From the IMG/VR virus record IMGVR_UViG_3300031111_000002, positions 1 to 64,000 of that record: a stretch of 64,000 bases of DNA, one strand, 5' to 3'. The notes under the pieces are model-generated. The model searched no databases. It saw only the letters and a program-made list of their open reading frames with translations, and was not told where the DNA came from. The stretch comes from a virus. Of this stretch, positions 44,601 through 52,855 are shown piece after piece. The stretch's first letter is position 1. Each line of letters starts with the position of its first letter. The translations under genes and the position numbers were made by a program.

Positions 44601-47383
44601 GGCATCCTTCTTTGCTGTTCGTGTTTATGCGACGTTTCTTCAAAGGCCTTGTTGATATAACGGTCAGCCGGCTCAGAAGTCTTCAGCGTGATTCCTTGAT
44701 ACGTTCTCACACCTGAGGTTCCTCGTCCGCGTTTGAATCCGTATGAAAGCAACGATTCGCCGAAAGCGCGTTTACTCATGCATCGTTCGCCTTCGTCCTC
44801 GCACCATTCCCGGTATTCAGAATAAACTTCCGATATGCTGGCCTTCAAACTTTCGTTATTCTTGTCAACGATACATTTCGCCTCAATGAATTGAATGATA
44901 CCATCGGACGTATCACGATAGTCTTCAGCGGCTTTTATCGAGGCCTCAGGAGGTTTCAATCCTTCGCGCTGGTATTTGATGCACCCCTGAACAATGAAGT
45001 TCAATATGCCTTCATATTCGGCTTCCAGCTTTTCACGCAGATAGATGTCTTGCCTTTCAGGTGGAATGATTACTTCAAATGGGATCAGACGTATTCTTCT
45101 CCAGATCGAATGAGTGTTGTCGATTATCACTGGCCTGTGATTACAGGCAAACCAAAGTTTGTGAGTGGGATCGAACTCAAAGAAGTCGCGGAACATTCTA
45201 CGCGCCTTGATCCGGTCTGATGAAACGATTTGTTTCAGAGTGTTTTCCGCAAGACGTCGCCCTTGTTCACTTTCTTGAGCCACCGCGAACCGACGTCCAT
45301 AAAGATCTGCCTGTTCAGTCGGATGTTTCGGAGCGCCGTTCTTGGATTGCAACAAAAGATCCGGAGCTGTCTGAACACCATAGTCGCCCATTACCGACAA
45401 CAAAGCGTAAAGCAATTCGCCCTTACCGTTGCTTCCCTGTCCGTGACAGAAAAAACATATCTGTTCTGAAACGGATCCAGTTATCGAGTACCCTATCGCC
45501 TTCTGGATGAAGTCAATCATATCCTCGTCGTTGGACAAGATCTCGGTTAAAAATGTATTCCATCGAGGGGATTCTGCTGCAGGGTTGTAGTTGACCGGAG
45601 ACAATTGAGATATCAGATCTTCCTGATTGTGAGGATACAATACGCCTGTTTTGAGGTTGATCGTTCCGTTCATGCAATTGAACTTCCAAGGATTACGATT
45701 CATTTCGTTAGCGTTTTTCAAGTACACTTCCGGCATTGTCGATGCAAGGTTGATGGAGTTCTTTATGTTTGAATTGCTTTCAGATCGTTTTCCCCACTTG
45801 ATGATCTTCTCCGCCGTCTTTCTATCGTCGGCTTCAATTGCTTCAGCTGCCTCTTTGTATATGGCCGGGATCACCGTCTTCGTATAAAGTTCAAAGACCT
45901 TGGCATCGTCTTCCAGCCATCGTCTTCCATCCCAGACGAACCAGCCGATGCTTTTGATGTATTTCAGTTTGTCTCCGCACAGTTCTACAAATCGTTCTGC
46001 GTTCGAAAACTCGGTATCGCCAATGTAGTTATATGCTTTACGAGCGTCTTGATCTTCTTCCAGTTTGCACGTATCTCCCATTACATCGAACGTATCCCGG
46101 ACGGCAGACATAGACACGTCAAGCCGATCTCTGATCTTCTTGAGATACATTTCCTTGCTCATTGACGTTTGATCCTTGAGCAGTTCGGTTATCTCATTGA
46201 AAGATTCTTCGTGACCTTCCTCACTTGGCATTGGCATAACGTCGATCTTGATATCGAGCAAAGTTTGTGATTCCCGAATTATCCTTTCGAGATCAGCAAC
46301 CGATCCGCCCTTCTTGAAGAAGTCACAAACGTCGATTTTTTCACCCGGGATCTTCGGTATTAGCTTCCCGATCTTCGCCGTTATCCCGAGTCGTTCAAGA
46401 TTCTTTGCAGTTCTTTCGGCCCCCTTACGTCCGCCTTCATCCGAATCGTTTATGATTACGACTTCTTTGTTAGCCAATTTCCGTGAGATCGGTTTGAACG
46501 TGCTGTTCTTCGGCGACGTAGTTACCGGGCTTATAGACGGTATGCCACGAAGCATGAGTGTTATGCAGTCCGCTATCCCCTCAGTAATAATGACCCGCTT
46601 GGCCGTAATAATTGAAGTTTCATTAAAGAGCAGGTCATTTCTGATATGAGGTGATACATATGGATGTTTCGGAGAGTGAGTCAGCAACTTCTTGTACTTG
46701 CCGTCTTCGTATTTGTTATCCGGTGTCCAAGGCGTTTTTCTTCCTATGGCATACCGGCACTGTCCGCGAACCATATACGGGAAGACCACTCGACCTTGGA
46801 AGAATGGAAGCATACGTTTTTTCTCAGGTAGTCCAATATATGCACCTACCGAAAGCGAATGAGGGTTCAGCCGTTTGAGCCCTACATTTTCCCTCGCGTA
46901 TCCGATTTTCGCTTCTTTGATCTGCTCGAGGTCGAACCCCCATTGTTCGCCTATCCAGTCGATCACGTCTTGGCGTTTGAGTAATTCTTCATGCCAGTAA
47001 TCAGACAATTGAGTAAGCATCGTGAAGACCTTGTCGGCTTCTTCACGTCGTTGGTGTTCTTCTTCAGATATGCTTTCGAGTTCGACCCCGGATAATTGCG
47101 CCAGTTCTGCAAGTGCTTCCCACCGGGATTCCTTGTCGAGATCCTTCCCGACTTTGCCGAACCGAATGAATTCCATCATAGTGATGACATCCCCGCCTAC
47201 GTTACAAGCCCTGCAGAAGAACAATTGCTTGCCTGGGTGGACGTGGAAGGATTTGCCAGATTGCGATTCGTGTTGAGGACAATTAAAAGTGACCTGCTCA
47301 CCAGCCATCCCCGTTGCTTCGCCGATCACTTGTGTTGCTATCGATACTATCTCAGCCCTGTCTTTAAGATCCTCAAAGTTCAT
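44594..47383 (-). CDS. primase-helicase (CHC2 zinc, Toprim, D5/P4-type SF3)
   Basis: 929 aa. N-terminal zinc domain with C35, H38, C57 and C60; Toprim domain with ITEGIAD near 270 and NDSDEGG near 320; a D5_N-like middle; SF3 helicase with Walker A GQGSNGKGE near 650, an arginine-finger region after WFACNHRPV, and a helical C-terminus (RAFGESLLSYGF) that may bind origin DNA as in P4 alpha. One protein would thus prime, unwind and recognise the origin. It is the only replicative helicase visible; no DNA polymerase is seen, so host polymerase is likely used. Confidence 0.92.
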   Translation of the reverse strand: MNFEDLKDRAEIVSIATQVIGEATGMAGEQVTFNCPQHESQSGKSFHVHPGKQLFFCRACNVGGDVITMMEFIRFGKVGKDLDKESRWEALAELAQLSGVELESISEEEHQRREEADKVFTMLTQLSDYWHEELLKRQDVIDWIGEQWGFDLEQIKEAKIGYARENVGLKRLNPHSLSVGAYIGLPEKKRMLPFFQGRVVFPYMVRGQCRYAIGRKTPWTPDNKYEDGKYKKLLTHSPKHPYVSPHIRNDLLFNETSIITAKRVIITEGIADCITLMLRGIPSISPVTTSPKNSTFKPISRKLANKEVVIINDSDEGGRKGAERTAKNLERLGITAKIGKLIPKIPGEKIDVCDFFKKGGSVADLERIIRESQTLLDIKIDVMPMPSEEGHEESFNEITELLKDQTSMSKEMYLKKIRDRLDVSMSAVRDTFDVMGDTCKLEEDQDARKAYNYIGDTEFSNAERFVELCGDKLKYIKSIGWFVWDGRRWLEDDAKVFELYTKTVIPAIYKEAAEAIEADDRKTAEKIIKWGKRSESNSNIKNSINLASTMPEVYLKNANEMNRNPWKFNCMNGTINLKTGVLYPHNQEDLISQLSPVNYNPAAESPRWNTFLTEILSNDEDMIDFIQKAIGYSITGSVSEQICFFCHGQGSNGKGELLYALLSVMGDYGVQTAPDLLLQSKNGAPKHPTEQADLYGRRFAVAQESEQGRRLAENTLKQIVSSDRIKARRMFRDFFEFDPTHKLWFACNHRPVIIDNTHSIWRRIRLIPFEVIIPPERQDIYLREKLEAEYEGILNFIVQGCIKYQREGLKPPEASIKAAEDYRDTSDGIIQFIEAKCIVDKNNESLKASISEVYSEYREWCEDEGERCMSKRAFGESLLSYGFKRGRGTSGVRTYQGITLKTSEPADRYINKAFEETSHKHEQQRRMPW

Positions 47384-47568
47384 TCATCCCCCTTGGGGCA
47401 ACAGGGCGCTTTATGTTTCAACGTTTCAAACACTTCGTCCTTGTTGAAACGGTATTGGTTTCCGACTCTTATGTGAGGAATTTTATCCTGTTCGGCAAGT
47501 CTAGTGATTGTCCGGGCACTTACGTTGAAGTGTGATGCAACTTCTTGAGCCGACTCGGTATAAACCAT
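47380..47568 (-). CDS. excisionase-type helix-turn-helix protein
   Basis: 62 aa with AAAGGGGGA upstream. MerR/Xis-type fold: ESAQEVASHFNVSARTITRL for the helix-turn-helix, then IPHIRVGNQYRFNKDEV for the wing. The ATGA overlap couples it to the primase-helicase. It may be an origin-binding or regulatory factor rather than an excisionase, since no integrase is present in this window. Confidence 0.82.
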   Translation of the reverse strand: MVYTESAQEVASHFNVSARTITRLAEQDKIPHIRVGNQYRFNKDEVFETLKHKAPCCPKGDE

Positions 47569-47686
47569 TGATCCCCCTTTCTTCCGTTTGTATTGTTATG
47601 ATACGGAGATATTCTATCATTACCCTTGGAGTGCTTTGCTATCCCCGGTTGATTTCGATTCATTATATCGTCAACCGCTTATGGGT

Positions 47687-47995
47687 TCACCCGCGTCCGG
47701 TGTCCTTATTGTCCGCAATGTCAAACCGAGCCGGGTTTTTGGCTCTCAAGGTTTTTTCTTTGGTGACACGTTTCTCCACCATGTCTTTGAGCCGGCTCTT
47801 GCGTTTCGGTTTGCCCTTCTTGCGCTGTTTACGCAAGAAAGTCCTGCGTTCCTTGCGGTTGCAGTTCCGTTCTTTAGTTTCCGGTTTCTTTTCAGGTTCC
47901 GGTATCTCGATCGTTGCAGGTGCTTCGTCAATAACGATCTCCGCGTCTCCCCAGTTCCCCGGGCAAGTCGCAGGATTGATTTTCTTTTCAGTCAT
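47687..47995 (-). CDS. basic hypothetical protein
   Basis: 102 aa after AGGAGG. The first 40 residues are acidic and Pro-rich, the rest very basic (KERRTFLRKQRKKGKPKRKS). Start overlaps the nucleotidyltransferase stop. A nucleic-acid-binding or inhibitory role is possible. The 118-nt gap to the next gene shows no clear promoter. Confidence 0.65.
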   Translation of the reverse strand: MTEKKINPATCPGNWGDAEIVIDEAPATIEIPEPEKKPETKERNCNRKERRTFLRKQRKKGKPKRKSRLKDMVEKRVTKEKTLRAKNPARFDIADNKDTGRG

Positions 47996-48900
47996 TAATC
48001 CTCCTCTTCAAAGATTCTGTTTATGATTTCGATCACGTATCTGCTGTTGATTCTCTCAGGTGGCACGTTCTCAAGAGCATGAATAAGCGAATGTAGATAA
48101 GCCATGTCAACCCCTGTTAGTTGCTCACGGATCACGTTGATATCCTTCATGTCAAGTTCAGAGATCTGCCACATGATTTTCAGTTGTTCGCCAGCTGTGA
48201 TTCTCCATCCTCTGGTGATAAACTTCTTCATCCGGAAGATGCTTGCTATTGGATACAGTGACCCGCTGTAATGCAAGTTCCTGCAAAGCATTGATTCCAA
48301 TGCTTCCGGTTGCAGAACGAGTTTACGTTCACGGTGCATCCAGTAACACTTCGCGTGAACAAAGTCATAGTTGTCATGGATCTGGTCAGGCGAACCAAAG
48401 AAACGGATCACCAATTGAACCTTGCGGCTCAGCGTGATAGCGTTCTGTGACAAGAAGACCGGGCGATACTTATCGTCGTCCGAAGAATCCGATACATCTC
48501 TTTCAGGTTGATTCTCGTTCGCCTCGACCACTTCTTCAGCAACACCTGTCGACTTTACATAGATCGTCACCCGATCTTCATCGACCCCACGAGCATTCTT
48601 GATGGTTTCTTCGCGAACCTCCGGTTGAGATCCTGTCTTCAGTTTGTCCGAAGAATTGAACTTGTCAACATAGTATTGAGCAATGGCGAGCGTCGTTTCT
48701 TTGGTCAGGAAATAGATATCGAAATCGTTGATTTTCTCACCCAAAAGCATAGACGCGATAGAGCCACCTGTGACAATCGTATCGCGCCTTGCAAGATCGG
48801 CAACCCGTTTGTCTGTAATCGAGCCGATCCAGTCATTCACTTTTTCGGTGAGTTCCTTCTTGATTCCTTTTCTCTTGCGTCCGTACCTGATTCCGTCCAT
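47995..48900 (-). CDS. nucleotidyltransferase-fold protein
   Basis: 301 aa from ATG 48900 with GGAGGTGAG upstream. Pol-beta-type signature: TGGSIASMLL at 44-53 and DFDIY with Asp59 and Asp61. A charged loop follows (DVSDSSDDDKYR), then VQLVIRFFGSPDQIHDNYDF, seen in a phage-specific family as I recall it. The substrate is unknown; it could modify tRNA, a nucleotide or a protein. It is driven by its own promoter and lies close to the primase. Confidence 0.78.
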   Translation of the reverse strand: MDGIRYGRKRKGIKKELTEKVNDWIGSITDKRVADLARRDTIVTGGSIASMLLGEKINDFDIYFLTKETTLAIAQYYVDKFNSSDKLKTGSQPEVREETIKNARGVDEDRVTIYVKSTGVAEEVVEANENQPERDVSDSSDDDKYRPVFLSQNAITLSRKVQLVIRFFGSPDQIHDNYDFVHAKCYWMHRERKLVLQPEALESMLCRNLHYSGSLYPIASIFRMKKFITRGWRITAGEQLKIMWQISELDMKDINVIREQLTGVDMAYLHSLIHALENVPPERINSRYVIEIINRIFEEED

Positions 48901-48955
48901 TCTCACCTCCGTTTAGATTACCCTCCCCAAAGGGTGTTCGTGGTACAACATCCAC

Positions 48956-48984
48956 AGTATATCTGAATGTATAAAAACAGTCAA
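48956..48984 (-). promoter_or_regulatory. strong early promoter before the nucleotidyltransferase
   Basis: -35 TTGACT, 17-nt spacer, -10 TATACT (5 of 6), with TTTTC upstream. It lies just after the end of the broken MazG-like gene. Confidence 0.85.
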
Positions 48985-48997
48985 GAAAAAATATCCA

Positions 48998-49384
48998 CTA
49001 GAATTTCTTACCGTGTTTGTAAGGGCGACTCTTGTTGAAATATGCCTTGCATTTCAATGCACCGGCTATGTCGTATCCTCGTTGTGCTGAAAAGTCCATG
49101 ATCCTAATGATTACGTCCGCAAGTTCGGCTTAAACCGTAGTGAACTGAGGTATTTTGTCGTCCGGAGGATTTCCCTTACGCATACCCTCCAAGGCCTCAG
49201 AGAGCTCAGAATGGATCAATGCAATTACTTCCCCGTCGTTTCTTTCCGAGTCCCACCAGCCCTTCGATATAGCCGTCTTGTTGATTTGATCCGCGCACCG
49301 ATCATATGCTGACTTGAACAGCGTGAAATCGTCACAAGGTTTCGGCTCTCTAAGTACAAGGTTCATTGGATCAATATCGTTCAT
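48998..49384 (-). pseudogene. MazG-like pyrophosphohydrolase interrupted by in-frame TAA
   Basis: From ATG 49384 (AAAGGGG upstream) 84 codons run to TAA at 49130-49132, then the same frame continues 43 codons to TAG. The first part has VIALIHSELSEALEGMRKG, the first metal-binding EXXXE-type helix; the part after the TAA has AELADVIIRIMDF, the second ExxD helix, and ends NKSRPYKHGKKF, as in full MazG-like proteins. The stop stands where Glu (GAA) is expected. So a single-base nonsense change, readthrough, or a sequencing error. The short product should lack activity. Confidence 0.85.
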
Positions 49385-49764
49385 TGTTTCCCCTTTCGCG
49401 GTCGTCCGCCGCATCGTTTTCTGTCATTCAAGCAAGTGTCGCAAGGACAGCACCCGGGCTTCAAGAGTTTGTTCAAAAGTTCTGCCGGGTTCATCTCACA
49501 TCGAGGCGTGAACCCACGGTCTTCCTGAGGCGATAGTTCGTCCACCGGTTCTGGATCCACTTTGATCGGAATAGGTTGAAACATATTGTCCTGACATGTC
49601 TGACATAATCCAGAAATTTTGTACTCCCTTAGACTGCATTCGTCCCGGAAGGTTTCGCCTTCCATGTCCTTCGTGCAGATTGGGCATTGTCCTTTATCTC
49701 TTAGCGCTACCATCCGTTTGATTTCGGGATCTTGTATGAGGTCAACTGGTCTTTTCATATTCAT
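49381..49764 (-). CDS. double zinc-ribbon protein
   Basis: 127 aa. Zinc pair one: CPICTKDM with CQTCQD; pair two: CCPCDTC with C near the C-terminus. The segment FRDECSLREYKISGLCQ recurs in many phages as a small conserved family in my recollection. It overlaps the MazG-like start by 4 nt. Function unknown; probably nucleic acid binding. Confidence 0.7.
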   Translation of the reverse strand: MNMKRPVDLIQDPEIKRMVALRDKGQCPICTKDMEGETFRDECSLREYKISGLCQTCQDNMFQPIPIKVDPEPVDELSPQEDRGFTPRCEMNPAELLNKLLKPGCCPCDTCLNDRKRCGGRPRKGKQ

Positions 49765-50099
49765 ACCCTAACCGGATCGAGAAACTTCATCATATAAGGT
49801 TCGACGTATGACACGTCCCCGCCTTCAGATTCCACAACGGCTTGAAGCTTAGTGTGAATCCCGATCTCGCTTTTGTGTTCCGCATGAGTCCAACCGTGAA
49901 ACGTCCCTTTGAAGTGGATGTTATGCCCTGTTATTTCTACACGCCTCATTTTGTTTTCCTTTGATTCTTCTTCAAGTTTTATTGATCTAAGCGAATTGCA
50001 GATCTTGGCTGCATCGGTATTGCTCCACGAATGAGTACAATACACCAGCGTTTTCTCCATGAAAAGAATCGCTTTGTTTACTTTATCGCGATCACTCAT
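49761..50099 (-). CDS. hypothetical protein
   Basis: 112 aa. Helical first half, beta-rich second half beginning at MRRVEITGHNIHFKG, where AAAGGA precedes an internal ATG and could give a 62-aa product. Four-base overlap with the next gene. Not recognised. Confidence 0.6.
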   Translation of the reverse strand: MSDRDKVNKAILFMEKTLVYCTHSWSNTDAAKICNSLRSIKLEEESKENKMRRVEITGHNIHFKGTFHGWTHAEHKSEIGIHTKLQAVVESEGGDVSYVEPYMMKFLDPVRV

Positions 50100-50283
50100 T
50101 GAACCACCCCATCACCATCAAGCCCAGAGCGAAGAATATAACAGCACCGCCAACTTGCCACCAATTGAATAGGCCATTCCTGACCCCTATCCTCAAGAGC
50201 CAGTTGACTACCGATGCCACTCCCCAGCCGATCAAGAACATGGCATAGAAAGACATCACAACCGCGTCACCTAAGTCATTCAT
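50092..50283 (-). CDS. small membrane protein
   Basis: 63 aa from ATG 50283 with GGGGGTGGA upstream. Two hydrophobic segments (VVMSFYAMFLIGWGVASVV and WWQVGGAVIFFALGLMVMG). Overlaps the coiled-coil gene upstream by 8 nt. Function unknown; one of several tiny membrane proteins in this early stretch. Confidence 0.62.
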   Translation of the reverse strand: MNDLGDAVVMSFYAMFLIGWGVASVVNWLLRIGVRNGLFNWWQVGGAVIFFALGLMVMGWFNE

Positions 50284-50824
50284 CGTCCACCCCCGCTTCC
50301 GCGATATCGGTATCACTCGCTATACAAACCTCTGTTACCGTAGTTGGGTCCATGCGTTTTACGGCTTCGTCCTGCCACTTTCGCAGCCGCTCGTTTTCTT
50401 GCTTCAAGTATGCGTTTTCGTTGTTGCTGTCTACAGCTTCGGACCAAGTCCGGCCGTAATCCTTCTCGATGGTTTCTAACTCACGCCGCAGCCTCTTGTT
50501 CTCGGCTTCCTCATCAGCCAATGCAACATCCATCCCAAGCAGCAACTGGTACTTGTCAGAGATGTCACGCATCTCCTTCCGCAGCCGCTCGTTCTCGGCT
50601 TTGAGTTCGCCGTTCTCCTTTGACAGGGCTGCAACACGATCAATTAACCTTTCGTTTTCGGCTTCCAGTTCGTTGATACGTTCTTTCCTAGCGTTGGCCA
50701 ATTTGATAGCTGTATTTCTTCCGTATACCTTCTCCCGCTCCGCAGCCAGCTCGGCTTCCAGGGCGGCAATGCGGCCGTTCGCCCATTTTAGTTCAAGCAT
50801 GTCATCCTCCCATTGTTCAGCCAT
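50276..50824 (-). CDS. long coiled-coil protein
   Basis: 182 aa from ATG 50824 after GGGAGGG. Nearly all heptad repeats (AALEAELAAEREK, ELKAENERLRKEM, LKQENERLRKW), with an acidic C-terminus. It resembles leucine-zipper style phage proteins whose role is unknown. Strong ribosome site suggests good expression. Confidence 0.68.
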   Translation of the reverse strand: MAEQWEDDMLELKWANGRIAALEAELAAEREKVYGRNTAIKLANARKERINELEAENERLIDRVAALSKENGELKAENERLRKEMRDISDKYQLLLGMDVALADEEAENKRLRRELETIEKDYGRTWSEAVDSNNENAYLKQENERLRKWQDEAVKRMDPTTVTEVCIASDTDIAEAGVDDE

Positions 50825-50964
50825 TGGTTCCCTCCCAATCGCTGCACCAGCAGAACCCGTCCTTCTGTCCATTCGTAATCGCAGTCCAGACACAAGCATA
50901 GTTTTTCTAGGTCGTCTGAATACATCCAGTCGATATTATCCGACCCGCATTTAGTACAAAGCAT
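50788..50964 (-). CDS. 58-aa zinc-ribbon protein
   Basis: Starts at ATG 50964, overlapping the previous stop. MLCTKCGSDNIDWMYSDD then CLCLDCDYEW form a four-Cys zinc ribbon. It overlaps the coiled-coil gene by 37 nt. Typical small early protein; function unknown. Confidence 0.62.
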   Translation of the reverse strand: MLCTKCGSDNIDWMYSDDLEKLCLCLDCDYEWTEGRVLLVQRLGGNQWLNNGRMTCLN

Positions 50965-51398
50965 CACACCGCATCCTCTACAGGGTATTTGCAACCGTTC
51001 TCACATCGTTCGATCACGTTGCCGTTGCTTGCCAGTTCTCTCGAGATCCCTTTGCCTCCGCAGACCGGGCAGCGGCTTATAACCGAAGTATCCGAAAGAA
51101 ACTTTTTGCAAGGATGGTTTTCGTCTTGCTGGTCGAGTGCCATTTGTTTCAGGTAACTCAACATCTGGTTCGCGCAAACCTTCCATCCGAACCGAGCCAT
51201 GAGTCCGCTTATGCGAGTCCGTAGTTTTTCATCCTGAACTTCATTGACATATTCTTCTTCAGTCATTGTGAAAACCGATTCCGGATACGGATTATCAGGG
51301 AACCATTCAGGGAAACCGTCTTCAGGTAATTCCAATTCGATCACGACCTTCAAGGTCTTCTTCCTGCATTTTGCTTCAATGTTTACGTCTTCAGTCAT
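50964..51398 (-). CDS. hypothetical protein with C-terminal zinc site
   Basis: 144 aa from ATG 51398 after AGGAGG. Acidic N-terminal half (LPEDGFPEWFPDNPYPES), helical middle and C-terminal zinc pair CPVCGGKG with CENGC. Overlaps the next gene. Not recognised. Confidence 0.62.
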   Translation of the reverse strand: MTEDVNIEAKCRKKTLKVVIELELPEDGFPEWFPDNPYPESVFTMTEEEYVNEVQDEKLRTRISGLMARFGWKVCANQMLSYLKQMALDQQDENHPCKKFLSDTSVISRCPVCGGKGISRELASNGNVIERCENGCKYPVEDAV

Positions 51399-51406
51399 TA
51401 GTCCTC

Positions 51407-51547
51407 CTAGTTTGCGTAGTTTGCTGCGAGTATCAACAATGCCAAGACAGAGCAAAGAGACACTGCAACAAAGAATCCGTGCCAATAATGCATGGAGTTA
51501 ACAGCATCCATCATTTTCTTTGCTTCGTCGTCAAGTTCAATCTTCAT
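51407..51547 (-). CDS. 46-aa membrane protein
   Basis: Starts MKIELDDEAKKMMDAVNSMH and carries one membrane segment (FFVAVSLCSVLALLILAA). GGAGGA lies upstream of the ATG. The start overlaps the stop of the next gene upstream (TAATG). Its ribosome site and membrane segment support it as real. Confidence 0.66.
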   Translation of the reverse strand: MKIELDDEAKKMMDAVNSMHYWHGFFVAVSLCSVLALLILAANYAN

Positions 51548-51753
51548 TAATCCTCCATCATTTTCTTCGACTGGTTATACAATTCATTCATAAAGCATCC
51601 TTCAGTGCAGCAGTCTTCAGGTTCATTTGCCCAGCCGCACGTATATTGACAAACGTAAGTTTTCATTTCCTCGATACATTTGTTGAGCAAGATTTTCAAA
51701 CTTGCGATTTTGAAAGCCATCGTCGAGGTCTGCATTGCGTGAATAAGCATCAT
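51547..51753 (-). CDS. small Cys-rich protein
   Basis: 68 aa at most; ATG 51753 or 51720 (57 aa) are both possible, and neither has a strong ribosome site. Cys residues at VCQYTC and DCCTEGC suggest a metal site or disulfides. Not recognised. It follows the stop of a very short frame, so coupling may provide initiation. Confidence 0.5.
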   Translation of the reverse strand: MMLIHAMQTSTMAFKIASLKILLNKCIEEMKTYVCQYTCGWANEPEDCCTEGCFMNELYNQSKKMMED

Positions 51754-51770
51754 TTACGTCTTGGTGATTT

Positions 51771-51908
51771 TCATGCTCGGACATTCGCCGGCTTTGATCC
51801 AAGCCAGTCAGACGCTTTCACGTTGAACGTTATCTTCAACATTGCAGGTTTGCCCTTTGCGAATTCGTCCTCGTATGGAACTACTTCCTGAATGTCAATA
51901 TGCTTCAT
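51771..51908 (-). CDS. 45-aa hypothetical protein
   Basis: Starts MKHIDIQEVVPYEDEFAKGK, then a short beta-hairpin (AMLKITFNV). GAGGA precedes the start, which overlaps the upstream stop (ATGATGA). Supported by packing and ribosome site; function unknown. Confidence 0.58.
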   Translation of the reverse strand: MKHIDIQEVVPYEDEFAKGKPAMLKITFNVKASDWLGSKPANVRA

Positions 51909-52546
51909 CATTCCTCGCCATCAAAGCGATGCTTGTGACATGCCACCTTGCATTTACCCCGGCTGTGAGTTGTAGGACTGTATCCGCAGATGCAATCAGG
52001 TTCTTTCGTTTTGCTGAACCGGTCTGGCGCCTCGTCGGAGAATCTACAATTGTCGCAAGTTCGTTTCAGTTTCATAGTTTTGATATTCAATCCAGTGTCG
52101 ATGCCAGCACCTACACTTATGTTTTTCAAATTGAAGTTATGGATGTCGTTCACCGCGATCCGTTTGAGACGGTCAGCCAAGTTGGAAATCTCAAAGTAGA
52201 TTGGTTCCAGACGGGATTCGATTTCGGAAATACTAATTTGACTTTCATTAGTAGTTTCTTCAGGTTTGTCCGGAGCCATGTACGGCAGTTTACAGAATGC
52301 ACAGTGCTTATCGGATCCAGTTTGAACAAAGCATCCGCAATTAGGACAGCAATGAGTATCCTTGAATTGAGTCCAAGGTTGCGGTTCAGAAATTGCGAAC
52401 GGGACGAAATCCACTCCCGAGAATCCCCCAGACGTTGTTCCACAGTTGTCACAAGAAACTTCCTGGAGTATCCCGTTGTTTTTTACTTCCACAGATCTTC
52501 GTATACCGGTTGAGTCACAGTATTCACACTTGGTTATTGATTGCAT
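51908..52546 (-). CDS. multi-zinc-ribbon protein
   Basis: 212 aa with at least three zinc sites: CEYCD with CDNCG, CCPNCG with CAFCK, and CDNCRF with CICG near the C-terminus. A helical linker (ISISEIESRLEPIYFEISNL) separates them. Such proteins often bind RNA polymerase or nucleic acid; no specific family is recognised. It overlaps the upstream gene by 13 nt. Confidence 0.68.
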   Translation of the reverse strand: MQSITKCEYCDSTGIRRSVEVKNNGILQEVSCDNCGTTSGGFSGVDFVPFAISEPQPWTQFKDTHCCPNCGCFVQTGSDKHCAFCKLPYMAPDKPEETTNESQISISEIESRLEPIYFEISNLADRLKRIAVNDIHNFNLKNISVGAGIDTGLNIKTMKLKRTCDNCRFSDEAPDRFSKTKEPDCICGYSPTTHSRGKCKVACHKHRFDGEE

Positions 52547-52737
52547 TTCTCACCTCGATTCATTACGTGAGCATATTGCTCGATCCAGTTCACGTCCTTC
52601 ATATGCGGTCTTGCCTTCTTGACAAGTTCCTCGAGGTAGTGCAACCGTTCCTTCATATTGCAGAGCTCGATATGCGCTTCGTGCATTAGATCAGAGCCTT
52701 CTAGCAGACGTTCATGGATGTTTTTCTTCTTTGGCAT
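52534..52737 (-). CDS. small helical protein
   Basis: 67 aa with AAGGGGG upstream. Two helices (LLEGSDLMHEAHIELCNM and LHYLEELVKKA). It follows the structured 118-nt gap. Not recognised. Confidence 0.65.
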   Translation of the reverse strand: MPKKKNIHERLLEGSDLMHEAHIELCNMKERLHYLEELVKKARPHMKDVNWIEQYAHVMNRGEKCNQ

Positions 52738-52783
52738 AATTCCCCCTTGCGTTTAGTTAGATATTGTTTTATAATGGGGATCT

Positions 52784-52850
52784 GGAACGCCCCATAGCAC
52801 GTCGAATGAACTCACCTCCATTCAGATGCTATCCCCAAGGGGCGTTTTCC
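52784..52850 (-). ncRNA. candidate structured RNA with anti-SD-complementary apical loop
   Basis: In the leftward transcript three stems nest: GGAAAACGCCCC with GGGGCGUUCC (two bulged bases), then AUAGCA with UGCUAU, then GAAUG with CAUUC. A six-base bulge UUGGGG lies between stems one and two. The top loop region reads GGAGGUGA, the exact complement of the 3' end of 16S rRNA. It lies between the dNMP kinase and a 67-aa gene. A 22-codon frame (52753-52821) starts inside, so it could also be a leader peptide. Not a class I recognise. Confidence 0.5.
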
Positions 52851-52855
52851 GTTTG

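Noticed and set aside
47380-47568. Excisionase as evidence of a temperate phage
   Set aside because: The HTH fold is Xis-like, but no integrase, repressor or att-like site is seen in the window; a replication or regulatory role fits better.
49130-49132. Genome-wide reassignment of TAA as a sense codon
   Set aside because: Many firm genes here end in TAA right before the next start (for example at 2184, 10261 and 12182), so TAA is a normal stop.
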